Source: Lachnospiraceae bacterium
Lineage (GTDB): Bacteria > Bacillota > Clostridia > Lachnospirales > Lachnospiraceae
Assembly: GCA_017508825.1 (NCBI GenBank)
Contig: JAFWRC010000182.1
Span: 1 to 64,000 of the forward strand
DNA: 64,000 nucleotides
Direction of reading: 5' to 3'
The translations under genes were made by a program, and so were the position numbers. This document shows, in pieces, positions 52,400 to 60,772 of the stretch (within the stretch, counting starts at the first letter, position 1; each line of letters opens with the position of its first letter). Under the pieces are notes generated by a model, which saw nothing but the letters and a program-made list of their open reading frames with translations, ran no database searches and had not been told where the DNA came from.

Positions 52400-52454
52400 A
52401 TGTAAGAGTTTACATTTAATTATTCTTGTGCAAATTTACAGACTGTGATAAAAT
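52400..52454 (+). promoter_or_regulatory. Formate dehydrogenase promoter with cre-like operator
   Basis: ATGTAAGAGTTTACAT (52400-52415) has the same arms (ATGTAA/TTACAT) and spacing as the site upstream of fdhD. TTGTGC (52426-52431), 17 nt and TAAAAT (52449-52454) form the promoter. Both sites are followed by ATTCTTG. It departs from the cre consensus at one central base. Confidence 0.6.
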
Positions 52455-52499
52455 AAGTATTGATTGTCGACAGGATGATCGATACTTATTTTTTTATTT
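52455..52499 (+). terminator. Terminator whose 5' arm abuts the formate dehydrogenase -10 box
   Basis: AAGTATTGAT (52455-52464) pairs with ATCGATACTT (52478-52487), followed by ATTTTTTTATTT. Transcripts from upstream would terminate here. A transcript starting near 52461 would lack most of the 5' arm and escape. Confidence 0.55.
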
Positions 52500-52522
52500 A
52501 CGAAAGAAAGCGAGGTCTCTTC

Positions 52523-54355
52523 ATGCACTCTCAGACAGTGATCTACAAAAACGAGATGAATGAAAAAACAATGAAGTTCCTGGAACGCTTTGTAAAAAGG
52601 GTGAAGGGAAATCCGCCGGGAGTATGCCCGATCGCCGTGCAACTGTCCTTCCTGCAGAGCGCAAGAAGCCAGACCTGCGGTAAGTGTGTGCCGTGCCGGG
52701 ACGGTTTAGAGCAGGTGGAAAACATGATGCGTGACATCGTGGACGGCAAGGCGGATATGAAGACACTGGAGGATATGGTGGAACTGTGCCATATGATCGA
52801 GGATACCGCTGACTGCGCCATTGGTTATGAAGCGGCGCGGATCGTGCTGGAGAGTGTGGAACTCTTTAAGGATGAGTATATGAGTCATATCAATGCGCAC
52901 CGGTGCCAGGACGAAGTGGGACAGAAGATACCCTGCGTTTCCTATTGCCCGGCGCATGTAGATATCCCGAACTATATTGCGCTGATCGGGGAACACCGCT
53001 ATGCGGATGCCATCAACTGCATCCGTCTGGACAATCCGTTCCCGACTGCATGCGCATTTATCTGTGAACATCCCTGTGAGGAAAAGTGCCGCAGAGACTT
53101 TCTGGACAGCCCGGTCAATATCCGCGGGCTCAAGAAGTTTGCCGTGGATCAGATCGCAGCCGATCAGGTAAAAGTGCCGGAGTGCAATGTAACGACCGGT
53201 AAGAAAGTGGCAGTCGTCGGCGGCGGACCGTCCGGACTTACCGCAGCTTATTACCTGTCGCTGATGGGGCATAAGGTTGTGGTATATGAAGAAAAGGATC
53301 ATCTGGGCGGAATGCTGCGCTACGGTATTCCGAACTATCGTCTGCCGAAGGAACGTCTGGATCAGGATATCAACGCGATCCTTTCTACCGGCAATATCGA
53401 AGTGAAATATAACGTGGAGATCCCGAAGGATGTCACCATGGAGCAGCTGAATGCGGAATACGATGCGATCTATATCGGCATCGGCGCGCAGGCCGGCAAA
53501 AGAGTGGATGTGCCCGGGGCGGATGCAAACGGTGTATATTCGGCCGTAGATATCTTAGGGCGTATCGGCAGAGGGGATATCCCGGATTTCTCCGGGAAAC
53601 GTGTCGTGGTCATCGGTGGCGGCAATGTGGCGATGGATGCGTGCCGCAGCGCGATCCGCTGCAAGGCGGACGAAGTGACGGTAGTCTATCGCCGGCGCCA
53701 GATCGATATGACGGCACTTCCTACGGAGATACAGGGAGCTATCGAAGAAGGCGTGGAACTGTTGACATTGAATGCGCCGCGTTCCATAAAAGTAGATGAA
53801 AATAATAACGTTGTGGGATTTGAGATGCAGCCGCAGATCATCTCTACTTATCGCGCAGGCAAACCGAGCGTTACGGATGCCAAGGAAGATTTGCGTGTAC
53901 TGCCGTGTGATGTCGTGCTGCTGGCGATCGGTCAGGATATCGTTTCGGCGCCGTTTGCGGAGTATGATGTGAACCCGAAGCGTAAGACCTTTGAGACCAC
54001 ACCGACGGCGCGTCTGAAATCTTATGAGAAGATCTTTTCCGGCGGTGACTGCGTCTTCGGGCCGGCAACGGTGATCAAGGCGATCGGTGCCGGTAAAGTG
54101 GCGGCCATCAATATCGATGAGTACCTGGGCTATCATCACAAGATTCTGGGCGCGATCGATTATCCCCAGCCGAAGGAAAATGATCGTACCCATATCGGAC
54201 GCGTGCATCTGACGGATCGTTCCGCAAGAGAGCGCAAGAAGAATTTCGAACCGGTAGAGAACGGCATGACCTATGATGAGGCGATGCAGGAATGCCGCAA
54301 GTGCCTGCGTTGCGATCACTTCGGATGCGGCGTAGTGGAAGGAGGCAGAGTATGA
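52523..54355 (+). CDS. NAD(P)H-side electron-transfer flavoprotein of formate dehydrogenase
   Basis: Residues ~30-110 correspond to the C-terminal [4Fe-4S] domain of NuoF/HydB (SQTCGKCVPCRDGLEQV); the FMN- and NADH-binding part of NuoF is missing. Residues ~125-560 are a GltD/NfnB-type flavoprotein: a Cys-rich Fe-S region (CVSYCPAHVDIPNYI, CEHPCEEKCRRD), a FAD site VAVVGGGPSGLTAAYYL, and a NAD(P) site VVVIGGGNVAMDACRSA. The C-terminus adds CRKCLRCDHFGCG. It should pass electrons between the catalytic subunit and NAD(P) or ferredoxin. Start ATG 52523 has GCGAGG upstream. It overlaps fdhA by 4 nt. Confidence 0.88.
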   Translation: MHSQTVIYKNEMNEKTMKFLERFVKRVKGNPPGVCPIAVQLSFLQSARSQTCGKCVPCRDGLEQVENMMRDIVDGKADMKTLEDMVELCHMIEDTADCAIGYEAARIVLESVELFKDEYMSHINAHRCQDEVGQKIPCVSYCPAHVDIPNYIALIGEHRYADAINCIRLDNPFPTACAFICEHPCEEKCRRDFLDSPVNIRGLKKFAVDQIAADQVKVPECNVTTGKKVAVVGGGPSGLTAAYYLSLMGHKVVVYEEKDHLGGMLRYGIPNYRLPKERLDQDINAILSTGNIEVKYNVEIPKDVTMEQLNAEYDAIYIGIGAQAGKRVDVPGADANGVYSAVDILGRIGRGDIPDFSGKRVVVIGGGNVAMDACRSAIRCKADEVTVVYRRRQIDMTALPTEIQGAIEEGVELLTLNAPRSIKVDENNNVVGFEMQPQIISTYRAGKPSVTDAKEDLRVLPCDVVLLAIGQDIVSAPFAEYDVNPKRKTFETTPTARLKSYEKIFSGGDCVFGPATVIKAIGAGKVAAINIDEYLGYHHKILGAIDYPQPKENDRTHIGRVHLTDRSARERKKNFEPVENGMTYDEAMQECRKCLRCDHFGCGVVEGGRV

Positions 54356-57054
54356 TCGTAAATATCAATATCGACGGAAATGAGATTGCTCTGGATGACC
54401 GCTTAACGATACTGGAAGCGGCAAAGTTTCTGGATATCAATATCCCGACGCTCTGCTATCTGAAGGATGTGAATGAGATCGGCGCCTGCAAGATGTGTGT
54501 AGTGGAAGTGGAAGGCAACGAGCATCTGGTGACTTCCTGTAATACGAAGATCAAGGAAGGCATGGTGGTGCACACCAATTCCGAACGTGTGGTGAAAAGC
54601 CGGAAACAGGTATTGAACCTGCTGCTGGCAAATCATGACGTACGTTGTTTTTCCTGCGCAAAATCCGGTGCATGCCGCCTGCAGGATTTGTCCAATGAAT
54701 ATGAGATCACGACATCTGCATACAAGGGCGATGCCGCAAAGATCCCTGCGAAGAAGGAAAACCCGTTCCTGACCTATTATCCGGAACTGTGTATCAACTG
54801 CCAGCGCTGCGTAAGTACCTGCAACAAGGTGGCAGGCAACGGCGTATTACACAACGGAAAACTCGGCACCCGTACGCTGATCGAAGCGCCGTTTGGTCCG
54901 GACTGGAAAGAGACGGCATGCGAGTCCTGCGGAAACTGTGCAGAAGCATGTCCTACAGGAGCACTCATCGCTAAGAATAAGAAGAAGTACCAGCCGGGAC
55001 GTGTGAAGAAAGTACTGACTACCTGTCCGCACTGCGCGACCGGCTGCCAGTATTATCTGGTGGTAAAAGACAATACCATCGTGGATGTGGAGCCGGCAAA
55101 CGGCCCGTCCAACAAGGGAATGCTGTGTGTAAAAGGACGTTTCGGTTCTTTCAACTTTGTGCATCATCCGTCCCGCTTAAAGCATCCGCTCATCAAGAAC
55201 AAAGAAACCGGTGAATTTGAGCAGGCCTCCTGGGATGAGGCAATGGACCTGATCGCGCAGAAGTTCTTAAACATCAAAAAAGAATATGGCCCGGATTCCC
55301 TGGCAGGATTTGCATGCTCCCGTTCACCGAACGAGGATATCTATATGCTGCAGAAGATGGTGCGTTGCGCTTTCGGTTCCAATAACGTGGACAACTGCGC
55401 CCGCGTCTGCCACAGCGCATCGGTACACGGTCTGGCTATGACACTGGGATCCGGTGCTATGACGAACCCCATCGGTGATATCACAAACGATGTGGATGTG
55501 ATCATGCTGGTTGGTTCCAATCCGGAGGAAGCGCATCCGGTGGTAGGTATGCAGATCCGTCAGGCGGTAGCCAGAGGTACGCGTCTCATCGTGGTGGATC
55601 CCCGTGATATCGGTCTGTCCAAACAGGCAGACATCCATCTGAAGCTGAAGCCGGGGACCAATGTTGCATTTGCCAACGGTATGATGAATGTGTTTATCAA
55701 CGAAGGCCTGATCGATGAGGAATTTATCAAAAACCGCACCGAAGGCTTTGAAGAGTTAAAGAAGATTGTGATGGAATATACCCCGGAGAAGGTGGGAGAG
55801 ATCTGCCATATCGATCCGGATCATTTAAGAGAAGCGGCTCTCATGTATGCCAAGGCAAAGAAGGCACCTATCATCTACTGTCTGGGTGTGACGGAGCATT
55901 CCACCGGTACCGAAGGCGTTATGTCCATGTCCAATATGGCAATGATGGTCGGCAAACTGGGCCGGAGCGGCTGCGGTGTGAATCCGCTGCGCGGACAGAA
56001 TAATGTGCAGGGCGCCTGCGATATGGGCGCGATGCCGGGGCATTTCCCGGGATACCAGAAGATCACGGATGCGCCCGTGATGGAGAAATTCGAAAAAGCC
56101 TGGGGCGTGGAACTCAACAAGAAGCCCGGCGTATTCGCAACGGATGTATTCGGCGCTGCCATCAAAAAGGAGATCCGCGGCTTGTTTATCTTCGGTGAGG
56201 ATCCGATTGTAACGGATGCGGACCAGCACCATGTGCGCAAAGCACTGGAGAGCCTGGACTTCCTTGTGGTCGATGATCTGTTTATGACGGAAACCGCACA
56301 GCTGGCGGATGTAGTGTTGCCGGGTACAAGTTATGCGGAAAAGGAAGGCACCTTCTCCAATACGGAGCGCCGTGTGCAGAGAGTGCGCAAGGCGGTGACG
56401 CTGGAAGGCGAGATGCGTCTGGACACCGATATCTTTATTGACCTGATGAACCGTATGGGCTATGAACAGCCGAGACTGACTTCGGAAGAGATCATGGATG
56501 AGATCGCATCGCTGACACCGAGTTTCGGTGGTATCAGCCATCACCGGCTGGACCGCGAGGGCGGACTGCAGTGGCCTTGTCTCGACAAGAAGCATCCGGG
56601 TACCCCGATCATGCATGTGGGCAAATTCACCAGAGGTCTGGGCTGGTTTTATCCGGCGGAATATATCCCGAGTGCAGAACTGCCGGATGAGGAGTATCCT
56701 TTTATCCTGATGACCGGTCGCATCCTGTACCATTACAATACCAGAGCGATGACCGGCAAGACACCGGGCCTGATGGAGCGGGAAGGCCACAGCTACATCG
56801 AGATCAATACCGAGGATGCGGCGCGACTGGGCATCGAAAACGGCGAGCTGATCCGTGCGACATCCAGACGAGGTACAATCAAGACAACAGCCAGAGTGGG
56901 CGACAAGGTATCGCCGAGAGAGACCTGGATGCCGTTCCACTTCCCGGACGGTAACGCAAATGTGCTGACCAATGCGGCGCTGGATAAATATGCAAGAATA
57001 CCGGAATACAAGGTATGCGCGATCCGGATCGAAAAGATCACGGATACGGAATAA
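54352..57054 (+). CDS. fdhA: Formate dehydrogenase catalytic subunit (Mo/W-bis-MGD, Cys type)
   Basis: This 900-residue subunit begins with a [2Fe-2S] domain (CYLKDVNEIGACKMCVVEVE), then a His/Cys cluster site (CFSCAKSGACRLQ) and two ferredoxin clusters (CINCQRCVSTC, CESCGNCAEACP). The molybdopterin oxidoreductase domain starts at TTCPHCATGC. The metal ligand lies in NCARVCHSASVHG: Cys 353 (codon TGC 55408-55410) stands where Sec occurs in E. coli FdhF. The C-terminal dinucleotide-binding domain is complete. It should interconvert formate and CO2 and needs the Mo genes upstream. Confidence 0.94.
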   Translation: MIVNINIDGNEIALDDRLTILEAAKFLDINIPTLCYLKDVNEIGACKMCVVEVEGNEHLVTSCNTKIKEGMVVHTNSERVVKSRKQVLNLLLANHDVRCFSCAKSGACRLQDLSNEYEITTSAYKGDAAKIPAKKENPFLTYYPELCINCQRCVSTCNKVAGNGVLHNGKLGTRTLIEAPFGPDWKETACESCGNCAEACPTGALIAKNKKKYQPGRVKKVLTTCPHCATGCQYYLVVKDNTIVDVEPANGPSNKGMLCVKGRFGSFNFVHHPSRLKHPLIKNKETGEFEQASWDEAMDLIAQKFLNIKKEYGPDSLAGFACSRSPNEDIYMLQKMVRCAFGSNNVDNCARVCHSASVHGLAMTLGSGAMTNPIGDITNDVDVIMLVGSNPEEAHPVVGMQIRQAVARGTRLIVVDPRDIGLSKQADIHLKLKPGTNVAFANGMMNVFINEGLIDEEFIKNRTEGFEELKKIVMEYTPEKVGEICHIDPDHLREAALMYAKAKKAPIIYCLGVTEHSTGTEGVMSMSNMAMMVGKLGRSGCGVNPLRGQNNVQGACDMGAMPGHFPGYQKITDAPVMEKFEKAWGVELNKKPGVFATDVFGAAIKKEIRGLFIFGEDPIVTDADQHHVRKALESLDFLVVDDLFMTETAQLADVVLPGTSYAEKEGTFSNTERRVQRVRKAVTLEGEMRLDTDIFIDLMNRMGYEQPRLTSEEIMDEIASLTPSFGGISHHRLDREGGLQWPCLDKKHPGTPIMHVGKFTRGLGWFYPAEYIPSAELPDEEYPFILMTGRILYHYNTRAMTGKTPGLMEREGHSYIEINTEDAARLGIENGELIRATSRRGTIKTTARVGDKVSPRETWMPFHFPDGNANVLTNAALDKYARIPEYKVCAIRIEKITDTE

Positions 57055-57059
57055 AGAGT

Positions 57060-57103
57060 ATGCGAAACAGGGCATGAGGGCAATCCTTGGGCCCTGTTTT
57101 GCC
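57060..57103 (+). terminator. Hairpin after fdhA
   Basis: GCGAAACAGGGC and GGCCCTGTTTTGC pair across ATGAGGGCAATCCTTG. No T-tract follows, so termination efficiency is uncertain. Confidence 0.5.
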
Positions 57104-57124
57104 ATATCAGAATATTTTGCATAA

Positions 57125-57153
57125 TTGAACCAGCCAGGGTTTTGTGATATAAT
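57125..57153 (+). promoter_or_regulatory. Promoter of the LacI-type sensor gene
   Basis: TTGAAC (57125-57130), 17 nt, TATAAT (57148-57153). Confidence 0.7.
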
Positions 57154-57193
57154 AGTTCTGTTTTGAGCGGGGAGACGAAAAGGGAGTTACGAA

Positions 57194-58981
57194 ATGGCAG
57201 ATAAGAAGCGATATACGATCGGAATGTTCGTCAGCGGGATCACGGATTATTTTACGGCAAATCTTTGCCGCGGCGTGATGCGCGGGGCGGAAGAACTGGA
57301 TATGAACGTGGTGGTTTTCCCGGGGAAATATCTGTACCGGGATTTTTCGGATTGTCCGGAGAAACGCTATGAATATCAGTATTCGACCGTATTTTCCCAC
57401 GTGGATAAAGAGAATATTGACGGATTGATCATCGCAGCCGGCAGTATCGGCTGTATGACCACGGAAGATAAACTGATGCGTTTTCTGGAGCAGTATAAGG
57501 AGATCCCGAGCGTATTGGTGGCTTCCAATTATGAGGGCTATACCTGCATCAGTTATGATAATAAAAATGCCGTGACGGAGGGGATGGAGTATATGATCTC
57601 CAAAGCCGGCTGCAAATGCGTCTGCATTCTGGACGGACCGGACGGAAACACCGATGTACAGGAACGAAAAGGCGCATATCTGGAAGTGCTGCGCAAGCAT
57701 AATCTGCCGTTCCGTTCGACGATGAGAGCGCAGGGAGATCTGGCAGATTCCCTGACGTCCCGGCAGGCGGCCAAGTCGCTGATCCTGGATAATCCGAGAA
57801 TGGATGGTCTGTTCTGCATTAATGACGCCATGGCTTATGCGGCATATGACGTGATGAAAGAAATGGGACTCCGGCCCGGGATCGATGTGAAGATCATGGG
57901 GTATGATAATGAGCAGCGGAGCATGGCGACCAATCCGCCGCTGGCAACCGTTGCTGCGGATGCCGTGCTGCTGGGAAACCGGGCAGCCGATGCGCTGTTA
58001 AAAAGGATCGAAGGCGGAGAACAGGGAAGCCTGGTATTACCGTCGCGCTTTATCGTGCGCGAGTCCCTGGGTGAGCCGGAGCATATGACAGAGCATGATA
58101 CGATCGGAACCCGGGAAAGCCTTTGGGAAGATTTTGAACGGATCTTTGAGCATTACGTTCATAAAAACGGCATTGCGAAATCACAGGAGGCCTTTCATAA
58201 GTTTGAAGCGCTGATGGAAGAAGTGATGTCTGCCATCGAGGGACATCTGCTGCTTTCTCTGTCGAAGCAGAAGATCTTAAGCTGTCTGGATGAGCTGTTT
58301 AAGACAGAAGCGGTGATCCATATGGATCTGGAAGAATTGATGTATTATATCGACCAGCAGAGCAAGAAGGCGCTGGACAACCGCATTCATGATGCGGAAG
58401 ATGAACTGCAGCTGCGGGAGTTGTTGACCGAGATCTATAAGAGACTGGTATTGGCGGTCGATAAGCGTTACAGTTTATTGGAATACGAACAGGAAAAGAA
58501 GAAGGACAGCATTCGGGATTTTGTCCGTTCCAGCATGGATTTCAAGGGTGTGTCGGAAAGCTCCTATGCCGCGGTTTTGAACTGTATGGATTGGGTGGAT
58601 GTAAAGAATGCCTGCCTCTATCTGTACGAAAAGCCGATCGTTCACAAAGACGGCGATGTGTTCCCGGTGCAGGAGTACTATACCGTAAAAGCTTATTGCG
58701 AAAACGGGGTATCACGTCCGGTCCCGGAGGAGTTTTTGAAACTTCCGAAGAAGCTGCTCTTTAAAAATGACGCGTTTGGAGAGAACCGCTGGTTTTCCGT
58801 ATTACTGCCGCTATATTTCTGCGAGGAGAATTACGGCTTCATCTTCTGTGATCTGTCGGAGGGAATGTTTGAAGAAGGAGAATTTGCAACCGGTCAGCTC
58901 GGGGCAGCGGCGCATATGCTGCATCTGATGAACATAAATGAAGAACTCAGCAGGAAGCTGGAATCACAGCCGGAAGAATAG
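57194..58981 (+). CDS. LacI/periplasmic-binding-type sensor protein without HTH or GGDEF
   Basis: Residues ~5-290 form a type-1 periplasmic-binding fold as in LacI regulators (YTIGMFVSGITDYFTANLCRG, DGLFCINDAMAYAAYDVMKE, IMGYDNEQRSMATNPPLATV). The usual N-terminal helix-turn-helix is absent. Residues ~300-480 are helical and ~480-595 look like a GAF-type domain ending at MNINEELSRKLESQPEE. In many Clostridia this architecture continues into GGDEF; here it stops just before. It is cytosolic (no signal peptide). AAAAGGGAG precedes ATG 57194. It may bind a sugar and signal by protein contact; that is inference. Confidence 0.75.
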   Translation: MADKKRYTIGMFVSGITDYFTANLCRGVMRGAEELDMNVVVFPGKYLYRDFSDCPEKRYEYQYSTVFSHVDKENIDGLIIAAGSIGCMTTEDKLMRFLEQYKEIPSVLVASNYEGYTCISYDNKNAVTEGMEYMISKAGCKCVCILDGPDGNTDVQERKGAYLEVLRKHNLPFRSTMRAQGDLADSLTSRQAAKSLILDNPRMDGLFCINDAMAYAAYDVMKEMGLRPGIDVKIMGYDNEQRSMATNPPLATVAADAVLLGNRAADALLKRIEGGEQGSLVLPSRFIVRESLGEPEHMTEHDTIGTRESLWEDFERIFEHYVHKNGIAKSQEAFHKFEALMEEVMSAIEGHLLLSLSKQKILSCLDELFKTEAVIHMDLEELMYYIDQQSKKALDNRIHDAEDELQLRELLTEIYKRLVLAVDKRYSLLEYEQEKKKDSIRDFVRSSMDFKGVSESSYAAVLNCMDWVDVKNACLYLYEKPIVHKDGDVFPVQEYYTVKAYCENGVSRPVPEEFLKLPKKLLFKNDAFGENRWFSVLLPLYFCEENYGFIFCDLSEGMFEEGEFATGQLGAAAHMLHLMNINEELSRKLESQPEE

Positions 58982-59007
58982 ATCGGAAAGAGGTTTGTTA
59001 AAAAGTA

Positions 59008-60513
59008 ATGAAACATGTAATGCATAAACTCCTGGGTGCGCTGGCACTCGGGAGTATTCTGTTATCAGGGATGCCTGCTCTGGCGGCACCGGAAGGAGAA
59101 GAGATCGTACCGGAGATCAACGGGAACGACACGGAGACAATGCCGGATCAGGAAGAGCCTTTGGCAGACCCGCAGCAGGAAGAACTAAAAAGGATCCTGT
59201 CGGGATTATCCTGGAACAATTGGCGGATCGCCTATCAGGAAGGGGTAACGGAACAGGAGATCGCAGTTCCTTATATTAATAAGGACGGGATCGTGGTATA
59301 TGGTGTAGTAAAACTGTATCTGCCTGCAGATACTTCCGAGGCGGTTCCGCTGGTTTTTGTGCCGCATTATGAAGCGGGCGAGTATTCGCTGGAAGCTGTG
59401 AATTATCTGCGGCACGGATGGGCAGTGGCCTCGCCGTTGGACCTGTACGGCATGATCAATAATACGCTTCTGGAAGATGACCTGGTTTTTAACAATGCCG
59501 CGCTCTATACGCTGCGGCATCTGCGGCAGATTGACCCGCAGCGCATTGCGCTGGCAGGGAGCAGCGCCGGAGGATATACGGCGCTGATGATCGATGCCCT
59601 GCAGCTGGGCAATTGCGCCGTGGTTGCCAATTATGCCATGGTCAACCCGTATTATACGTTTACGCAGCATTTTCCGCAGATTGACCGTTTTAACCGAAAA
59701 TATACGACCGTATCGGAAAGCGGAGAGATAACAGGGATTTTCCCGACGGGCGGCGCTGTGACTGCCTGCTTTCAGGTGACGCCGGAGTATTTTCCGGGAG
59801 TGAAGGACTATGCACGATGGGAAGAGCTTTCCCCGATCGGACTGTGCAGTGAGCTGAGTGCTCCGGTTATGGAAAACCACTATACGTCGGATCTGCTGAT
59901 CCCGCTGGATGAAGTGACCAGGCTGGGGGCGTATGTTTCCGCAGGAGAAACTGTCCCGCAGGGTTTCAATACCCATATGGGTGATAAATATCCGGGTGTG
60001 CTTGGCAGGTCTTTTGCAGAACTGTTGCCGCAGAATGTCACGTCGATGGCGCGCGTGATGATCGAAACACCATACGATGAGGTGACCCTTCCGTATAACC
60101 CACAGGCATTCTTTCAGATCAATATCCTGGATGACGGACCGGTAGAGGCCTATTCCGGGCACTATGCACATGCGGATTATGTGTTTAAGGATGACAGTGT
60201 GTTCCTGACGGATATGTTTACCAGGACGCTGCAGAATACTGAGATACTTACGATCGACAAGGCGGTGCTTCTCCTTCACCGCTATATGGGAGACAGCCCG
60301 CAGCTGCCTGTTCACATCGGCATAGATGAGACCGTCTACGGTTCGGTTACGGTATACCGCAATGAGATCGTGGAAGAACTGGCACGGTATGCACAGAACC
60401 ATTCCTATGCGGAGCTGGAAGCGGTGATCCTTGCCGCACAGCAGACCTATCCGGAAGATAAAATGATACGTGATGCCTGGAACGAGATAAGAACCGTGAT
60501 AGAACGACAGTGA
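59008..60513 (+). CDS. Secreted alpha/beta-hydrolase (esterase/peptidase type)
   Basis: This 501-residue protein has a signal peptide (LLGALALGSILLSGMPALAA, cleavage near residue 27) and an acidic linker. The alpha/beta-hydrolase domain has the nucleophile elbow LAGSSAGGYTALM, similar to prolyl-oligopeptidase-like esterases. The catalytic acid and His were not assigned. The substrate is unknown; acetyl or feruloyl esters on xylan would fit the organism but are speculation. The stop codon lies within the first unit of the repeat array. Confidence 0.75.
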   Translation: MKHVMHKLLGALALGSILLSGMPALAAPEGEEIVPEINGNDTETMPDQEEPLADPQQEELKRILSGLSWNNWRIAYQEGVTEQEIAVPYINKDGIVVYGVVKLYLPADTSEAVPLVFVPHYEAGEYSLEAVNYLRHGWAVASPLDLYGMINNTLLEDDLVFNNAALYTLRHLRQIDPQRIALAGSSAGGYTALMIDALQLGNCAVVANYAMVNPYYTFTQHFPQIDRFNRKYTTVSESGEITGIFPTGGAVTACFQVTPEYFPGVKDYARWEELSPIGLCSELSAPVMENHYTSDLLIPLDEVTRLGAYVSAGETVPQGFNTHMGDKYPGVLGRSFAELLPQNVTSMARVMIETPYDEVTLPYNPQAFFQINILDDGPVEAYSGHYAHADYVFKDDSVFLTDMFTRTLQNTEILTIDKAVLLLHRYMGDSPQLPVHIGIDETVYGSVTVYRNEIVEELARYAQNHSYAELEAVILAAQQTYPEDKMIRDAWNEIRTVIERQ

Positions 60514-60640
60514 GCCATGGGGACGGTTATTGTGAGCCATGGGGACGGTTCTTGTGAGCCATGGGGACGGTTCTTGTGGCAACAAGATCGAGGATCTTTA
60601 GCTGCAAGAACCGTCCCCGTGGCTCGCTGTCCCCGATTTT
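60510..60640. repeat. Tandem and inverted GGGGACGGTT repeat array
   Basis: Three 22-bp direct units (60510-60531, 60532-60553, 60554-60575) share GAGCCATGGGGACGGTT. An inverted copy AAGAACCGTCCCC-G-TGGCTC follows at 60606-60625, with a small AAGATC-GAG-GATCTT palindrome between (60584-60598). A CCCCGATTTTTCT tail could make it a terminator for the hydrolase gene. The same family occurs at 2266-2320. The remaining gap to 60772 is AT-rich and holds no gene. Confidence 0.85.
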
Positions 60641-60772
60641 TCTCTTGCCATTTATCTTTATTTGTAGTAAGATAGCCGTCGTAGTTAAATTTACATAAGA
60701 TGATAAGCACAAAGAAGCGCGCAGTAGCTTCTTTTTGTGTGCAAAGAAGGTTGTGAAAGGGAGGATGAAAAG

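Noticed and set aside
55384..55434. Selenocysteine in formate dehydrogenase
   Set aside because: The metal-ligand codon at 55408-55410 is TGC, not TGA, and no SECIS-like hairpin follows.
60510..60626. CRISPR array
   Set aside because: The units abut without spacers, one copy is inverted, and no cas genes are nearby.
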